The translations under genes and the position numbers were made by a program. A DNA stretch of 64,000 nucleotides from Pseudomonas azotoformans (lineage in GTDB: Bacteria > Pseudomonadota > Gammaproteobacteria > Pseudomonadales > Pseudomonadaceae), in NCBI RefSeq assembly GCF_001579805.1, contig NZ_CP014546.1:6758001-6822000 (forward strand), in the 5' to 3' direction. Positions 1 to 9,191 of this stretch are shown in pieces; within the stretch, counting starts at the first letter, position 1, and every line of letters begins with the position of its first letter. The notes under the pieces were generated by a model. The model did no database searches, had not been told where the DNA came from, and saw nothing but the letters and a program-made list of their open reading frames with translations.

Positions 1-516
1 CGCCGGGCTGGCCAACGCCCGATAACGCATGGCGCCCAGCAACAGGCTGCGCGCGCCCGCCACCGGACGCTCGCTGGCGCAGATACAGGCCGCCACTTCG
101 CCAGCGCGCATGCGTTTGAGGCCGACGGTCTGGTCTTCCACCACCAGATCCAGCAGCAGATGCTGCTCGGCGCAAAACCCGCTGACAGCCTCGGCCCACC
201 ACGTGGCAAGGCTGTCGGCGTTCAACGCGATGCGCAAGCGTTCGGGCATGCCCTCTTCATCCAGCGCCGGCACCTGGCTTTGCAGGTCACGCTCCAGCAA
301 GCGCACCTGTTGCACATGGTTGAGCAGGCGACGGCCGATATCGGTGGGCGTCGGCGGCGTGGCCCGCACCAGTACCGGCTGGCCAATGCGCGCCTCCAGC
401 AACTTGATGCGCTGGGAGATTGCCGATTGCGACAGTCCCAGCACTTGAGCGGCACGCTCGAAGCCCGCTTGTTCCACCACGGCTGCCAGGGCAGAGAGTA
501 ATTTATAGTCGAACAT
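1..516 (-). CDS. argP: LysR-family regulator ArgP/IciA type, 5' part only
   Basis: The reverse strand reads from an ATG at 516-514 to the left edge without a stop, giving about 172 residues. The N-terminus (MFDYKLLSALAAVVEQAGFE, then a helix-turn-helix with LSQSAISQRIKLLE) matches the ArgP pattern, including the PTPTDIGRRLL segment and the NADSLATWW motif that opens the effector-binding domain. ArgP activates a lysine/arginine exporter gene in E. coli. Here a LysE/ArgO-type exporter lies 0.5 kb away in divergent orientation, which supports the call. The C-terminal part lies outside the window. Confidence 0.9.
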   Translation of the reverse strand, partial: MFDYKLLSALAAVVEQAGFERAAQVLGLSQSAISQRIKLLEARIGQPVLVRATPPTPTDIGRRLLNHVQQVRLLERDLQSQVPALDEEGMPERLRIALNADSLATWWAEAVSGFCAEQHLLLDLVVEDQTVGLKRMRAGEVAACICASERPVAGARSLLLGAMRYRALASPA

Positions 517-615
517 CAGTTTCTCTAATGAGCGATCAGGAATATTTGTTTTTCTTATACATCCTAGACAATGAGAATAGCCAGCATCGCTTCTCTCTTT
601 AATAAGGAACCTCCC

Positions 616-1017
616 ATGGCTGGCGAAACCGCCCTGGCAACCCTGCTGCGCAGCATGAGCCCTCAACTCAATGACGGCGACTATGTGTTCTGCACCGTGC
701 CCGACAACCGCATCCCTGGTGGCTGCGAGGTGATCGGCAGCTTTCGCGAGCAGGAAGGCCTGACCCTGATCGTCGAACGCCAACAAGCGGAACAGGCTGG
801 CCTGGCTTTTGATTACGTCGCCGCGTGGATCACCTTGAATGTGCATTCGGCCCTGGAAGCCGTGGGCCTCACCGCCGCCTTCGCCAGTGCGCTGGGCAAG
901 GCCGGCATCAGTTGCAACGTGATTGCCGGTTATTACCACGACCACCTGTTCGTCGGGCGTGCCGATGCCGAGCGCGCCCTGCAGGTGTTGCGGCAACTGG
1001 CTGCAGACGCGGAGTAA
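616..1017 (+). CDS. ACT-domain protein
   Basis: This 133-residue protein begins at the ATG behind an AAGGA ribosome site (604-608), rather than at the upstream in-frame ATG at 571. It contains two ACT-like halves (YVFCTVPDNRIPGG and VIAGYYHDHLFVGRADAE) typical of the small stand-alone ACT proteins thought to bind amino acids. It lies between argP (divergent) and the exporter gene, whose ATG is 5 bases after its stop, so the two are probably co-transcribed. A role as amino-acid sensor for export is inference from position. Confidence 0.8.
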   Translation: MAGETALATLLRSMSPQLNDGDYVFCTVPDNRIPGGCEVIGSFREQEGLTLIVERQQAEQAGLAFDYVAAWITLNVHSALEAVGLTAAFASALGKAGISCNVIAGYYHDHLFVGRADAERALQVLRQLAADAE

Positions 1018-1022
1018 ATCCT

Positions 1023-1622
1023 ATGTGGCAAAGCTATTTGAATGGTCTGCTGGTGGCGCTGGGCCTGATCATGGCCATCGGCACCCAGAACGCCTTTGTA
1101 CTGGCGCAGAGCCTGCGTCGTGAACATCACTTGCCCGTGGCGGCATTGTGTGTGGTGTGTGATGCCCTGCTGGTGGCCGCCGGGGTGTTCGGCCTGGCGA
1201 CGGTGCTGGCGCAAAGCCCGGTGCTGTTGGCGGTGGCACGCTGGGGCGGCGCGGCGTTCCTGATCTGGTACGGCGCGTGCGCACTGCGCCGGGCCTGTTC
1301 GAAACAGAGCCTGGACCAAGGCGACACTCTCAAGGTGCGCTCGCTGCGCGCGGTGATGCTGAGCGCGCTGGCCGTGACCCTGCTCAACCCGCACGTGTAC
1401 CTGGACACCGTACTGCTGATCGGCTCACTCGGCGCACAGCAAACCGAACCCGGCGCCTACGTGGCCGGGGCGGCCAGTGCGTCGTTCCTGTGGTTCGCCA
1501 CTCTGGCACTCGGCGCGGCGTGGCTGGCACCCTGGCTGGCGCGCCCCGCAACCTGGCGCCTGCTGGACCTGTTGGTGGCGGTGATGATGTTCAGCGTGGC
1601 CTATCAATTGATCGCGGCTTAG
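1023..1622 (+). CDS. LysE/ArgO-family amino-acid exporter
   Basis: A 199-residue integral membrane protein with the family signature near the N-terminus (GLIMAIGTQNAFVLAQSL) and a second conserved block (TLLNPHVYLDTVLLIGSLGA). Five or six hydrophobic helices are visible. LysE/ArgO proteins export basic amino acids across the inner membrane and are usually activated by ArgP-type LysR regulators, one of which is encoded divergently at the left edge. The start at 1023 keeps the motif at the usual distance from the N-terminus. An in-frame upstream ATG at 825 would lie deep in the ACT gene and is rejected. Confidence 0.9.
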   Translation: MWQSYLNGLLVALGLIMAIGTQNAFVLAQSLRREHHLPVAALCVVCDALLVAAGVFGLATVLAQSPVLLAVARWGGAAFLIWYGACALRRACSKQSLDQGDTLKVRSLRAVMLSALAVTLLNPHVYLDTVLLIGSLGAQQTEPGAYVAGAASASFLWFATLALGAAWLAPWLARPATWRLLDLLVAVMMFSVAYQLIAA

Positions 1623-1690
1623 GGAATATTCCAAAACGCTCTGGAACCTCTATCCCACACAGTTGTTGCGTGGTTTTGCCGCACCCCCGG

Positions 1691-1699
1691 TGCTATGAT
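1691..1699 (+). promoter_or_regulatory. Extended -10 promoter element of sodB
   Basis: TGCTATGAT is an extended -10 (TGn plus TATGAT) about 100 bases before the sodB ATG. No good -35 box is seen, as expected for extended -10 promoters. No Fur box was recognised in the leader. Confidence 0.45.
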
Positions 1700-1800
1700 C
1701 CGGACCCTGCGCCGCAAAGAGTACAAACTCCCCGGCGCTTGTTTGGCCGCCCGTGATCGGCCTTGCGCTCACCGCAACTGACCTGATTAGGAGAATCATC

Positions 1801-2397
1801 ATGGCTTTCGAATTGCCGCCGCTGCCCTACGCACACGATGCCCTGCAGCCGCACATCTCCAAGGAAACCTTGGAATTCCACCACGACAAGCACCACAACA
1901 CCTACGTCGTGAACCTGAACAACCTGGTGCCAGGCACCGAGTTCGAAGGCAAGACCCTGGAAGAGATCGTCAAATCCTCTTCGGGCGGCATCTTCAACAA
2001 CGCCGCTCAGGTCTGGAACCACACCTTCTACTGGAACTGCCTGGCGCCAAACGCCGGTGGCCAACCGACCGGCGCACTGGCTGATGCCATCAACGCTGCG
2101 TTCGGTTCGTTCGACAAGTTCAAGGAAGAGTTCACCAAGACCTCCGTCGGCACCTTCGGTTCCGGTTGGGGCTGGCTGGTGAAAAAGGCTGACGGTTCCC
2201 TGGCCCTGGCCAGCACCATCGGCGCCGGCAACCCGCTGACCAACGGCGACACCCCGCTGCTGACCTGCGACGTGTGGGAACACGCCTACTACATCGACTA
2301 CCGCAACGTGCGTCCAAAGTATGTGGAAGCGTTCTGGAACCTGGTCAACTGGAAGTTCGTGGCTGAGCAGTTCGAAGGCAAGACCTTCACTGCCTAA
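1801..2397 (+). CDS. sodB: Superoxide dismutase, Fe type
   Basis: A 198-residue cytoplasmic enzyme converting superoxide to hydrogen peroxide and oxygen. The Fe/Mn-SOD ligands sit in [23 protein letters not shown] and [13 protein letters not shown], and [10 protein letters not shown] is typical of the iron form. The ATG follows a TAGGAG site at 1788-1793. An in-frame upstream start at 1753 lacks one. The gene ends in a strong terminator and appears monocistronic. The position between the LysE exporter and bifA matches P. aeruginosa PA4365-PA4367. Confidence 0.97.
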   Translation: MAFELPPLPYAHDALQPHISKETLEFHHDKHHNTYVVNLNNLVPGTEFEGKTLEEIVKSSSGGIFNNAAQVWNHTFYWNCLAPNAGGQPTGALADAINAAFGSFDKFKEEFTKTSVGTFGSGWGWLVKKADGSLALASTIGAGNPLTNGDTPLLTCDVWEHAYYIDYRNVRPKYVEAFWNLVNWKFVAEQFEGKTFTA

Positions 2398-2413
2398 GCA
2401 ACGCTTGCAGTAG

Positions 2414-2441
2414 AAAAAGCCCGGCATTGCCGGGCTTTTTT
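2414..2441 (+). terminator. Rho-independent terminator of sodB
   Basis: AAAAAGCCCGGC, a short ATT-containing loop and GCCGGGCTTTTTT form a GC-rich stem followed by a T run, 17 bases after the sodB stop. Confidence 0.9.
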
Positions 2442-2477
2442 GTGGGCGTTCCACAACGCTGGCCAGACCGGAATCGT

Positions 2478-2506
2478 GGAACCCGCAGAAGGGAATCTGC
2501 CACCCA
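2478..2506 (+). promoter_or_regulatory. hrp box (HrpL ECF-sigma promoter)
   Basis: GGAACC at 2478-2483, a 16-base spacer, then CCACCCA at 2500-2506. This matches exactly the published HrpL promoter consensus GGAACC-N15/16-CCACNNA. It lies 44 bases before the ATG of the small gene at 2550 and in its orientation. HrpL drives type III secretion genes in plant-associated pseudomonads. Function here is inferred from sequence match and position. Confidence 0.7.
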
Positions 2507-2549
2507 CGCAGTGAGAGGAATAACCCTTTCACACTCTGCTGGAGAATCA

Positions 2550-2735
2550 ATGATGGAAGAAATCGGAAAAGCAGGCGGGCAGATGGCGATGCAACTCATC
2601 AGCGGCCTTATGAAAGGCCTCGCCGGTGGCGCAGGTGGCGGTAGCGAAGGCGGCGGTGCCAGTGCACCCAGCAAGCCCGGTGAGGACATGATGCCGCCGG
2701 CGCCGTCGAAGATCGAGGTTTCCGCCTATCAGTGA
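2550..2735 (+). CDS. Small Gly-rich protein behind a hrp box
   Basis: A 61-residue protein starting MMEEIGKAGGQMAMQLISGL, followed by a Gly/Ala/Ser-rich stretch and a Pro/Lys tail ending KIEVSAYQ. A GGAG site precedes the ATG pair at 2550/2553. No cysteines and no signal peptide are present. The amphipathic N-terminus plus Gly-rich middle is like small type III helper or pilin-type proteins, but I recognise no named family. The exact hrp box upstream suggests HrpL control. It sits between the normally adjacent sodB and bifA, with its own terminator, so it reads as a self-contained inserted unit. Confidence 0.7.
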   Translation: MMEEIGKAGGQMAMQLISGLMKGLAGGAGGGSEGGGASAPSKPGEDMMPPAPSKIEVSAYQ

Positions 2736-2776
2736 TGCAAAGGCTTAGCCTGACCACAGGCCAGTCGAGTACCCAG

Positions 2777-2803
2777 ACGGCGGAGCAAATCCGCCGTTTT
2801 TTT
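2777..2803 (+). terminator. Rho-independent terminator of the small hrp-box gene
   Basis: ACGGCGGA (2777-2784), a five-base loop and TCCGCCGT (2790-2797) form a perfect 8-bp stem followed by seven T residues. Confidence 0.88.
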
Positions 2804-2928
2804 CTGTTTTTTTCTGTGCATCCAGCCTCAAGACGCCTGCGGCCCTAATGTTCCTTTGACTGCCCTCACGGGATTGCCAATACTCATGGCATATTGAAGG
2901 CCACCCGCATGAGACAAGGAATGCCCCT

Positions 2929-4980
2929 TTGAAGCTGGAACTCAAGAACAGCTTGTCGGTGAAGTTGCTACGGGTTGTGCTGCTGTCGGCATTGATCGTG
3001 GGCGTAGCGCTGAGCGTGGCGCAGATCGTTTTCGATGCCTACAAGACGCGCCAGGCCGTGGCCGGCGATGCCCAGCGCATCCTCGACATGTTCCGCGACC
3101 CCTCGACCCAGGCCGTCTACAGCCTGGACCGCGAGATGGGCATGCAAGTGATTGAGGGCCTGTTCCAGGATGACGCGGTGCGCATGGCGTCCATCGGGCA
3201 TCCCAACGAAACCATGCTCGCCGAGAAAAGTCGCGCATTGCAGCAATCATCCAGCCGCTGGTTGACCGACTTGATACTCGGCCAGGAACGCACGTTCACC
3301 ACTGCATTGGTCGGCAAAGGCCCCTACAGCGAGTATTACGGTGATCTGAGCATCACCCTCGACACGGCCACCTACGGCAAGGGGTTTATTGTCAGTTCAG
3401 TGATCATCTTTATTTCCGGGGTCTTGCGCGCCCTGGCGATGGGCCTGGTGCTGTACCTGGTCTACCACTGGCTGTTGACCAAGCCGCTGTCGCGGATCAT
3501 CGAGCACCTGACCTCAATCAACCCGGACCGACCCAGCGAACACAAGATCCCGCAACTCAAGGGCCACGAGCGCAACGAATTGGGGCTGTGGATCAACACC
3601 GCCAACCAGTTGCTCGAATCCATCGAACGCAACACCCACCTGCGCCATGAGGCGGAAAGCAGCCTACTGCGCATGGCCCAATACGACTTCCTGACGGGCC
3701 TGCCGAACCGCCAGAAACTGCAGGAGCAACTGGACAAGATCCTCATCGACGCCGGTCGCCGCCAACGCCGCGTGGCCGTGTTGTGCGTGGGGCTGGATGA
3801 CTTCAAGAGCGTCAACGAACAGTTCACCTACCAGGCCGGCGACAAACTGCTGCTGGCCCTGGCCGACCGTTTGCGTGCCCACAGCGGCCGCCTCGGTGCC
3901 CTGGCCCGGCTGGGCGGTGATCAGTTCGCCCTGGTACAAGCCGATATCGACCAGCCCTACGAGGCCGCCGAACTGGCGCAAAGCATCCTCGATGACCTTG
4001 AAGCGGAATTTGCTCTCGACCACGAAGGCATCCGCCTACGCGCCACCATCGGCATCACCCTGTTCCCGGAAGACGGCGACAGCACCGAGAAGCTGCTGCA
4101 AAAAGCCGAGCAAACCATGACCCTGGCCAAGACCCGGTCGCGCAACCGTTACCAGTTCTATATCGCCAGCGTCGACAGCGAAATGCGCCGTCGCCGCGAG
4201 CTGGAAAAAGACCTGCGCGATGCCCTGAGCCGCGACCAATTCCACTTGGTGTACCAGCCGCAGATCAGCTACCGCGATCACCATGTGGTCGGCGTGGAAG
4301 CGCTGATCCGCTGGCAGCACCCGGAACATGGCCTGGTGCCGCCGGACCTGTTTATCCCGCTGGCCGAGCAGAACGGCACCATCATCCCGATTGGCGAATG
4401 GGTGCTCGACCAAGCCTGCCGGCAATTGCGCGAATGGCACGACCTGGGCTTCACCGAGTTGCGCATGGCGGTCAACCTGTCCACCGTGCAATTGCACCAC
4501 ACCGAGTTGCCGCGGGTGGTCAACAACCTGATGCAGATCTACCGCCTGCCGCCGCGCAGCCTGGAACTGGAAGTCACCGAGACCGGCCTGATGGAAGACA
4601 TCAGCACCGCCGCCCAGCACCTGCTGAGCCTGCGCCGTTCCGGGGCATTGATTGCGATTGATGACTTCGGCACCGGCTACTCATCCCTCAGCTACTTGAA
4701 AAGCCTGCCGCTGGACAAGATCAAGATCGATAAGAGCTTCGTGCAGGACCTGCTGGACGATGACGACGACGCCACCATCGTGCGGGCGATCATCCAACTG
4801 GGCAAAAGCCTCGGTATGCAGGTGATCGCCGAAGGCGTGGAAACCGCCGAGCAGGAGGCCTACATCATCTCCGAAGGCTGCCATGAAGGTCAGGGTTATC
4901 ACTACAGCAAACCCTTGCCGGCGCGGGAGTTGGCGGCTTTTTTAAAGCAGTCGGAGCGCAATAACGCCGCGATTCTCTGA
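2929..4980 (+). CDS. bifA: BifA, c-di-GMP phosphodiesterase (GGDQF-EAL)
   Basis: A 683-residue membrane protein with TM helices near residues 12-32 and 157-180 flanking a periplasmic sensor region. A HAMP-like linker follows, then a degenerate GGDEF domain (RLGGDQF near residue 327) and an EAL domain (GVEALIRWQ near 456, DDFGTGYSSLSYL, ELEVTET). GGDQF plus intact EAL is the BifA signature; BifA lowers c-di-GMP and controls biofilm formation and swarming. The start is TTG at 2929, 8 bases after AAGGA (2916-2920). The ATG at 2921 opens only a three-codon frame whose TGA overlaps this TTG. Position next to sodB matches P. aeruginosa PA4367. Confidence 0.93.
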   Translation: MKLELKNSLSVKLLRVVLLSALIVGVALSVAQIVFDAYKTRQAVAGDAQRILDMFRDPSTQAVYSLDREMGMQVIEGLFQDDAVRMASIGHPNETMLAEKSRALQQSSSRWLTDLILGQERTFTTALVGKGPYSEYYGDLSITLDTATYGKGFIVSSVIIFISGVLRALAMGLVLYLVYHWLLTKPLSRIIEHLTSINPDRPSEHKIPQLKGHERNELGLWINTANQLLESIERNTHLRHEAESSLLRMAQYDFLTGLPNRQKLQEQLDKILIDAGRRQRRVAVLCVGLDDFKSVNEQFTYQAGDKLLLALADRLRAHSGRLGALARLGGDQFALVQADIDQPYEAAELAQSILDDLEAEFALDHEGIRLRATIGITLFPEDGDSTEKLLQKAEQTMTLAKTRSRNRYQFYIASVDSEMRRRRELEKDLRDALSRDQFHLVYQPQISYRDHHVVGVEALIRWQHPEHGLVPPDLFIPLAEQNGTIIPIGEWVLDQACRQLREWHDLGFTELRMAVNLSTVQLHHTELPRVVNNLMQIYRLPPRSLELEVTETGLMEDISTAAQHLLSLRRSGALIAIDDFGTGYSSLSYLKSLPLDKIKIDKSFVQDLLDDDDDATIVRAIIQLGKSLGMQVIAEGVETAEQEAYIISEGCHEGQGYHYSKPLPARELAAFLKQSERNNAAIL

Positions 4981-5028
4981 TGCAGCAAAACGATACTGAA
5001 TATTTCCCGCGTATAACCCTTTACACAA

Positions 5029-5047
5029 AATGCAAATCTTTCGCATT
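5029..5047 (+). promoter_or_regulatory. Fur box upstream of the imelysin gene
   Basis: AATGCAAATCTTTCGCATT is a 19-bp near-palindrome of the type seen at Pseudomonas Fur-regulated promoters, 60 bases before the chosen start of the imelysin gene. Iron-repressed expression would fit the imelysin family. Inference from sequence only. Confidence 0.6.
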
Positions 5048-5107
5048 ATGTCGCAGTTTTTGCGCTCCCCCGCGCGCCCCATCAACAACCGAAGCAGGAT
5101 GTTCGCC

Positions 5108-6451
5108 ATGATTCGTATGCCCCTGGCCACCGCCAGTCTGCTGGCCATTGCCATTTCTCTCGCCGGTTGCGGCGAAGGTAAAGACAAGGCCGCCGCGCCT
5201 CAGGCGCCGACCCCGGCTGCCAGCACTACCGCTCCAGCGGCTGCCACCCCTGCCGGCCAGGTCGACGAAGCCGCTGCCAAGGCCGTGGTCGCGCATTACG
5301 CAGACATGGTGTTCGCGGTCTACAGCGATGCCGAGTCCACCGCGAAAACCCTGCAAACCGCTATCGACGCGTTCCTCGCCAAGCCGAACGACGAAACCCT
5401 GAAAGCCGCGCGCACCGCCTGGATCGCCGCCCGCGTTCCTTACCTGCAAAGTGAAGTGTTCCGCTTCGGCAACACCATCATCGACGACTGGGAAGGCCAG
5501 GTGAACGCATGGCCGCTGGACGAAGGCCTGATCGACTATGTCGACAAGTCCTACGAACACGCCCTGGGTAACCCAGGCGCCACTGCCAACATCATCGCCA
5601 ACAACGAAATCCAGGTCGGCGAAGACAAGGTCGACGTGAAGGACATCACCCCGGAAAAACTCGCCAGCCTCAACGAGCTGGGCGGTTCCGAGGCCAACGT
5701 CGCCACCGGCTACCACGCCATCGAATTCCTGCTCTGGGGCCAAGACCTGAACGGCACCGGCCCAGGCGCCGGCAACCGTCCTGCGTCGGACTACCTGACC
5801 GGCGACGGCGCCACTGGCGGCCACAACGAGCGTCGCCGCGCCTACCTGAGCGCTGTGACCCAACTGCTGGTCAGCGACCTGGAAGAAATGGTCGGCAACT
5901 GGAAACCCAACGTCGAAGACAACTACCGCGCCACCTTGGAAGCAGAACCTGCCACCGACGGCCTGCGCAAAATGCTGTTCGGCATGGGCAGCCTGTCCCT
6001 GGGCGAACTGGCCGGTGAGCGCATGAAGGTTTCCCTGGAAGCCAACTCGCCGGAAGACGAGCAGGACTGCTTCAGCGACAACACTCACAACTCGCACTTC
6101 TACGACGCCAAGGGCATCCGCAACGTCTACCTGGGCGAGTACACCCGCGTGGACGGCACCAAAATGACCGGCGCCAGCTTGTCGTCCCTGGTGGCCAAGG
6201 CCGACCCGGCAGCCGACACCGCACTGAAAGCGGACCTGGCGGCTACCGAAGCGAAGATCCAGGTCATGGTTGACCACGCCAACAAGGGTGAGCACTACGA
6301 CCAACTGATCGCGGCCGGTAACGATGCGGGCAACCAGATCGTCCGTGACGCCATCGCCGCCCTGGTCAAGCAGACCGGTTCGATCGAAGCGGCGGCGGGC
6401 AAGCTGGGTATCAGCGACCTGAACCCGGATAACGCTGATCACGAGTTCTGA
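5108..6451 (+). CDS. icmP: Imelysin-family (M75) lipoprotein, IcmP-like
   Basis: A 447-residue lipoprotein. The signal peptide ends in the lipobox ISLAGC, followed by a Pro/Ala linker and the imelysin domain with the GxHxxE signature (ATGYHAIEFLLWGQD). The first imelysin described was the insulin-cleaving IcmP of P. aeruginosa (PA4370), found near bifA as here. Many family members act in iron uptake and lack clear protease activity. I chose the ATG at 5108, 9 bases after an AGG, because the in-frame ATG at 5099 abuts that site and starts at 5030 would overlap the Fur box. Confidence 0.88.
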   Translation: MIRMPLATASLLAIAISLAGCGEGKDKAAAPQAPTPAASTTAPAAATPAGQVDEAAAKAVVAHYADMVFAVYSDAESTAKTLQTAIDAFLAKPNDETLKAARTAWIAARVPYLQSEVFRFGNTIIDDWEGQVNAWPLDEGLIDYVDKSYEHALGNPGATANIIANNEIQVGEDKVDVKDITPEKLASLNELGGSEANVATGYHAIEFLLWGQDLNGTGPGAGNRPASDYLTGDGATGGHNERRRAYLSAVTQLLVSDLEEMVGNWKPNVEDNYRATLEAEPATDGLRKMLFGMGSLSLGELAGERMKVSLEANSPEDEQDCFSDNTHNSHFYDAKGIRNVYLGEYTRVDGTKMTGASLSSLVAKADPAADTALKADLAATEAKIQVMVDHANKGEHYDQLIAAGNDAGNQIVRDAIAALVKQTGSIEAAAGKLGISDLNPDNADHEF

Positions 6452-6469
6452 TCAATGCGCAGTTGAATG

Positions 6470-6493
6470 AGGCGACCTTCGGGTCGCCTTTTT
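6470..6493 (+). terminator. Rho-independent terminator of the imelysin gene
   Basis: AGGCGACC, TTCG tetraloop, GGTCGCCT, then T residues; it starts 19 bases after the stop codon. Confidence 0.85.
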
Positions 6494-6560
6494 CATGGGC
6501 GGTTTACATGCCCTGCACCCCAGGTAGAATGGCGCCTCTGCCCTATCTCGAGCGAAATTC

Positions 6561-8016
6561 ATGGCGTTGCCGACCCTGCGCATCATCGGTTTCATCATCG
6601 GCATCTTCCTGATCACCCTCGCGATCGCGATGGTCGTGCCCATGGCCACCCTGGTGATCTTCGAACGCACCAGCGACCTGCCCTCCTTCCTGTGGGCCAG
6701 CATGATCACCTTTATCGCCGGCCTGGCGCTGGTGATTCCCGGTCGCCCCGAGCATGTGCACCTGCGCCCGCGGGACATGTACCTGCTGACCGTCAGCAGT
6801 TGGGTGGTGGTGTGTATCTTTGCCGCGCTGCCATTCCTGCTGACCCAGCACATCAGCTACACCGACTCGTTTTTTGAAAGCATGTCCGGCATTACCGCCA
6901 CCGGCTCCACGGTGTTGAGCGGCCTGGACGCGATGTCGCCGGGTATCTTGATGTGGCGTTCGCTGCTGCACTGGCTCGGCGGTATCGGCTTTATCGGCAT
7001 GGCGGTAGCGATCCTGCCGCTGCTGCGCATTGGTGGCATGCGCCTGTTCCAGACCGAATCCTCGGACCGTTCGGAAAAGGTCATGCCCCGCTCGCACATG
7101 GTGGCGCGACTGATCGTGGCGGCCTACGTGGGCATCACCATCCTCGGCAGCCTGGCGTTCTGGTGGGCCGGCATGGGCTTGTTCGATGCGATCAACCATG
7201 CGATGTCAGCGATTTCCACCGGCGGGTTCTCCACCTCCGATGAATCCCTGGCGCACTGGAAACAACCGGCGGTGCACTGGGTAGCCGTGGTGGTGATGAT
7301 CCTCGGCAGCTTGCCGTTTACCCTGTATGTGGCCACCTTACGCGGTAACCGCCGGGCGTTGATCAAGGACCAGCAGGTCCAGGGCCTGCTCGGTTTGTTG
7401 CTGGTGACCTGGCTGGTATTGGGCACCTGGTACTGGTGGACCACCAACCTGCACTGGCTGGACGCGCTGCGTCATGTGGCGCTGAACGTCACGTCGGTGG
7501 TGACGACCACAGGGTTTGCACTCGGGGACTACAGCCTGTGGGGCAATTTCTCACTGATGCTGTTCTTCTACCTCGGTTTTATCGGCGGCTGTTCGGGCTC
7601 CACGGCCGGCGGGATCAAGATCTTCCGCTTCCAGGTTGCGTATATCCTGCTCAAGGCCAACTTGAACCAGCTGATTCACCCGCGCGCGGTGATCAAGCAG
7701 AAGTACAACGGCCACCGTCTCGACGAAGAGATCGTGCGGTCGATCCTGACCTTTTCGTTCTTCTTCGCCATCACCATCTGTGCCATCGCCCTGGCCTTGT
7801 CGCTGCTTGGCCTGGACTGGATGACCGCCTTGACCGGCGCCGCGAGTACCGTTTCGGGCGTGGGCCCGGGCCTGGGCGAAACCATTGGCCCGGCGGGCAA
7901 TTTCGCCAGCCTGCCGGATGCGGCCAAGTGGATCCTGTCGCTGGGCATGCTGCTCGGGCCGGCTGGAGATCATTACGGTCTTTGTTCTGTGTATTCCGGC
8001 GTTTTGGCGCCACTGA
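6561..8016 (+). CDS. trkH: Trk potassium transporter TrkH, frameshifted at the C-terminus
   Basis: An inner-membrane K+ channel subunit with the repeated P-loop selectivity segments (SGITATGSTVLS, SAISTGGFSTSD, TTTGFALGDY, STVSGVGPGL). As read, the frame runs on to 8123 with a foreign tail after residue 466. Removing one base of GGGCC at 7956-7960 restores LLGRLEIITVFVLCIPAFW and a stop at 8014-8016. That gives 484 residues, the usual TrkH length. I therefore end the gene at 8016 and regard the extra base as a sequencing error or recent mutation. Its 3' end overlaps the convergent AraC gene by 44 bases. Confidence 0.9.
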
Positions 8017-9031
8017 CGCTCGACGCGTCCAACAACCGCGCCCGGTATTCGCCGGGCGTGACATCGAACCAGCGACGAAACGCGCGGAAGAAGTTGCTCG
8101 GGTCGGCAAAGCCCAACAGGTAGGCAATTTCCAGCAGGGTCATGCTGGGTTGCGCCAGGTATTGCTCGGCCAGTTCACGGCGGGTGTCATCGAGCAGGGT
8201 CTGAAAGCTGGTGCCCTCCTCCTGCAAGCGCCGCTGCAAGGTGCGCTGGGACAAGTGCAACGTCTGGGCCACCACTTCACGCTTGGGCTCGCCCTGGGGC
8301 AACAGGCGGCACAACACCTGCCGCGCCTTGTGGGTCACGCGGCTTTCCGAGAAGCGCGCCAGGTATTCACCGGCAAAGCGGTCATGCAGCAAGGCCATGG
8401 CCTCGTTGGCCGTGGGCAGCGGCGCGTCCATGTCGGCCCGCTCGAAAATCAGCGCGTCGTAGGGTGCATTGAACTCCAGCGGCGCATGGAAGGCTTGTTT
8501 GTACGGGGCCAGGTCCGCCGGTTGCTCACCTTGCAGCACCACCTTGCGCGGCTGCAGCGTGCGGCCGGTCAGCCAGCCGCACAGGGCCAAGGCACTGGCC
8601 AGCGAGGCTTCGGCGCTTTGCCGGGTAGGCGGCAGGTGGTCACCGTGTACCGTCAGAATCAGCGCATAACCTTCGGGGATCAGTCGGAAACTCAGGTCGG
8701 CACTTTCAGCGATGATCCGCTGGTAGCGCACCAGCCGCATAAAACCTTCGGCCAGGGTGTTACTGGACATCAATGCATAACCGGCCACATGAAATGACGC
8801 CGGGCGCACCACTTTGCCCATGTTCAGGCCGATCGCCGGGTTACCCGACAGCTCCACCGCGCGCTGCCACAGGCGGGTCATGGAGTCCTGCGGAAACCGC
8901 GCATCGGGATCGCTCAGCGCGGCGTAGTCGAGGCCGAGCTGCTTGAACAAGGCGCGGCAATCCAGGCCGTCCATTTCCAATGCCTTGACTATCCCCATCG
9001 CCCAGCTTGCAGAAGTTGTTCGTTCGCTCAT
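7973..9031 (-). CDS. AraC-family transcriptional regulator (OruR/ArgR-like fold)
   Basis: A 352-residue regulator. The N-terminal two-thirds is the arabinose-binding-like domain of the OruR group (VELSGNPAIGLNMG, FHVAGYALMSSNTL). The C-terminal HTH pair has LHLSQRTLQRRLQEEGTSF and LLEIAYLLGFADPSNFFRAFRRW. The ligand cannot be told from sequence. The gene is convergent with trkH and overlaps its 3' end. No obvious target gene adjoins it, although the DUF962 gene starts divergently about 160 bases upstream. Confidence 0.9.
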   Translation of the reverse strand: MSERTTSASWAMGIVKALEMDGLDCRALFKQLGLDYAALSDPDARFPQDSMTRLWQRAVELSGNPAIGLNMGKVVRPASFHVAGYALMSSNTLAEGFMRLVRYQRIIAESADLSFRLIPEGYALILTVHGDHLPPTRQSAEASLASALALCGWLTGRTLQPRKVVLQGEQPADLAPYKQAFHAPLEFNAPYDALIFERADMDAPLPTANEAMALLHDRFAGEYLARFSESRVTHKARQVLCRLLPQGEPKREVVAQTLHLSQRTLQRRLQEEGTSFQTLLDDTRRELAEQYLAQPSMTLLEIAYLLGFADPSNFFRAFRRWFDVTPGEYRARLLDASSVSGAKTPEYTEQRP

Positions 9032-9191
9032 GGCGTCTTCTTAATAAAGCAGGCTCAAACGGCAGCCAGGAAGCCAAGGATACTAAAGTGGCATCTATTG
9101 TCACTGGCTGTTACCACTGATCACTCTAGACTCAAATAAGCTCCCCGCCGAACATCTGTTGGGCGGCATAACAATCAAAGGGCCGGTCACC

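Noticed and set aside
5021..6442. Long minus-strand open frame opposite the imelysin gene
   Set aside because: Shadow of the real gene; same composition artefact as above, with no ribosome site.
7973..8123. Native extended C-terminus of TrkH reaching 8123
   Set aside because: The tail has no family resemblance, and a one-base correction gives the exact canonical C-terminus and length.
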